Shown here: positions 5,350 through 6,166 of the stretch, piece after piece | Layout: each line of letters starts with the position of its first letter | Numbering within the stretch: position 1 is the first letter of the stretch | Origin: Candidatus Dadabacteria bacterium | GTDB taxonomy: Bacteria; Desulfobacterota_D; UBA1144; Nemesobacterales; UBA2774 | Length of the DNA: 6,166 bases | Direction of reading: 5' to 3' | NCBI GenBank assembly: GCA_004356555.1 | Contig: SMWY01000042.1 | Span: 1 to 6,166 of the forward strand | The notes under the pieces: generated by a model | Told to the model about the DNA's origin: nothing | What the model saw: only the letters and a program-made list of their open reading frames with translations | The model's database searches: none | Made by a program: the position numbers and the translations under genes

Positions 5350-6166
5350 CTAATTACCGCTTACGCGGGCAAGGTCTCTCTTGTTTTCCTCAAAAGCAGC
5401 CATAAGAGCTTCGTCTCCACTTAAACCTTCTCCTTGAACTCTTTCAAGAGCCTCTAACATTCGTTTGTAGTCCTTTGGCATTACTTTAACAAATTTATGT
5501 ACAATGCTGCCCCAATTAGCGAGTACTTTTCTTCCTACATCGCTCCCGGTATATTCGACGTGGCGTTTTATCATTTCTTTTACTTCTTCCCCGTCCTCAG
5601 CATTTAAGGGTTCCAGATCTACCATATCTTTATTACAACGTATAGAGAAATCACCCTCATCATCGAGAACGTAGGCTATTCCGCCAGACATGCCGGCCGC
5701 AAAATTTCTTCCAGTACTTCCAAGCACAACTACTCGTCCCCCAGTCATATATTCACAAGCATGATCACCAACACCTTCAACTACAGTATGGACACCGCTA
5801 TTTCGTACACAGAATCGCTCGCCTGCCAGGCCTTTTATATAAGACTCCCCTCCGGTAGCGCCGTAAAACGCAACGTTACCTATAATGATATTTTCTTCAG
5901 GAATAAATGTTGATCCCTTAGGTGGATAGACTATGATTTTACCGCCAGAAAGGCCCTTCCCTATATAATCGTTTGAATCCCCTTCCAGTATTAATGTCAT
6001 AGATTTAGGCACAAAAGCTCCAAAGCTCTGACCAGCTGAGCCTTTAAAGTGAAGGCGTACGGTTTCTTCAGGAAGGCCGTCTTTACCGTAGCGTCTTGTA
6101 AGCTCACTGCCTAAAATTGTTCCAACGGTTCGGTTTATGTTCCTAATAGGAAGTATTGCCTCGACC
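5350..6166 (-). CDS. gltB: Glutamate synthase [NADPH] large subunit, partial (C-terminal 271 residues)
   Basis: Only the end of GltB is in the window. The frame is open through the right edge, and the complete family protein is about 1,500 residues. GltB carries the glutaminase and synthase sites and forms the enzyme with GltD. What is visible is the C-terminal GXGXG beta-helix domain, with its repeated glycine-rich turns: GKGLSGGKI, YGATGGESYIKGLAGERF, GGRVVVLGSTGRNFAAGMSGG. The preceding segment, with LPIRNINRTVG and HFKGSAGQSFGAF, is also typical. After the helix comes the usual helical tail (about 150 residues) with NWGSIVHKFVKVMPKDY, where the synthase ends. The ATG at 6012 is an internal methionine, not the start, because strong homology continues upstream of it. 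The stop is TAG at 5352-5350. The 77-bp gap to gltD is AT-rich and shows no clear terminator or good promoter. Glutaminase and 3Fe-4S regions would lie beyond the edge. Confidence 0.96.
   Translation of the reverse strand, partial: VEAILPIRNINRTVGTILGSELTRRYGKDGLPEETVRLHFKGSAGQSFGAFVPKSMTLILEGDSNDYIGKGLSGGKIIVYPPKGSTFIPEENIIIGNVAFYGATGGESYIKGLAGERFCVRNSGVHTVVEGVGDHACEYMTGGRVVVLGSTGRNFAAGMSGGIAYVLDDEGDFSIRCNKDMVDLEPLNAEDGEEVKEMIKRHVEYTGSDVGRKVLANWGSIVHKFVKVMPKDYKRMLEALERVQGEGLSGDEALMAAFEENKRDLARVSGN

Overview
This window looks like ordinary chromosomal DNA from a bacterium of moderate to low G+C. It carries metabolic genes on both strands, separated by AT-rich spacers. I see no rRNA, tRNA, CRISPR array, phage gene or intact transposase. 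The lineage cannot be fixed from this much sequence. The plain [4Fe-4S]-type BioB, the two-subunit glutamate synthase and the small dispersed repeats would suit several Gram-negative groups, for example Planctomycetota, Nitrospirota or the former Deltaproteobacteria. That placement is a guess.

Layout, left to right. (1) The first 825 bases on the minus strand hold biotin synthase, bioB, whose C-terminal end lies off the left edge. It has no ATG, GTG or TTG at its natural N-terminus. A perfect AAGGAGG instead sits in front of an ATT codon. (2) A 197-bp divergent spacer follows. (3) On the plus strand comes a full-length NAD(P)+-dependent aldehyde dehydrogenase with a TTG start. (4) Next is a plus-strand gene for a small membrane protein that I do not recognise. 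The spacers on its two sides are diverged copies of one repeat. (5) Converging on it, on the minus strand, is a small exported cysteine-rich protein of unknown function. (6) A 292-bp spacer holds a perfect 15-bp palindrome, a decayed inverted-repeat element and a motif like those next to REP-associated transposases. (7) On the minus strand are gltD and the last 271 codons of gltB, which runs off the right edge.

How the genes relate. Only gltB and gltD form a clear functional unit: the two subunits of NADPH-dependent glutamate synthase, in the order gltB then gltD, 77 bp apart. bioB (last step of biotin synthesis) and the aldehyde dehydrogenase are divergent neighbours with no evident metabolic link. 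The two small unknown genes and the repeats between 2499 and 3787 form an accessory-looking patch between housekeeping blocks. I found no convincing new multi-gene system. The observations most worth a second look are the AUU start of bioB and the duplicated spacer around the small membrane-protein gene.
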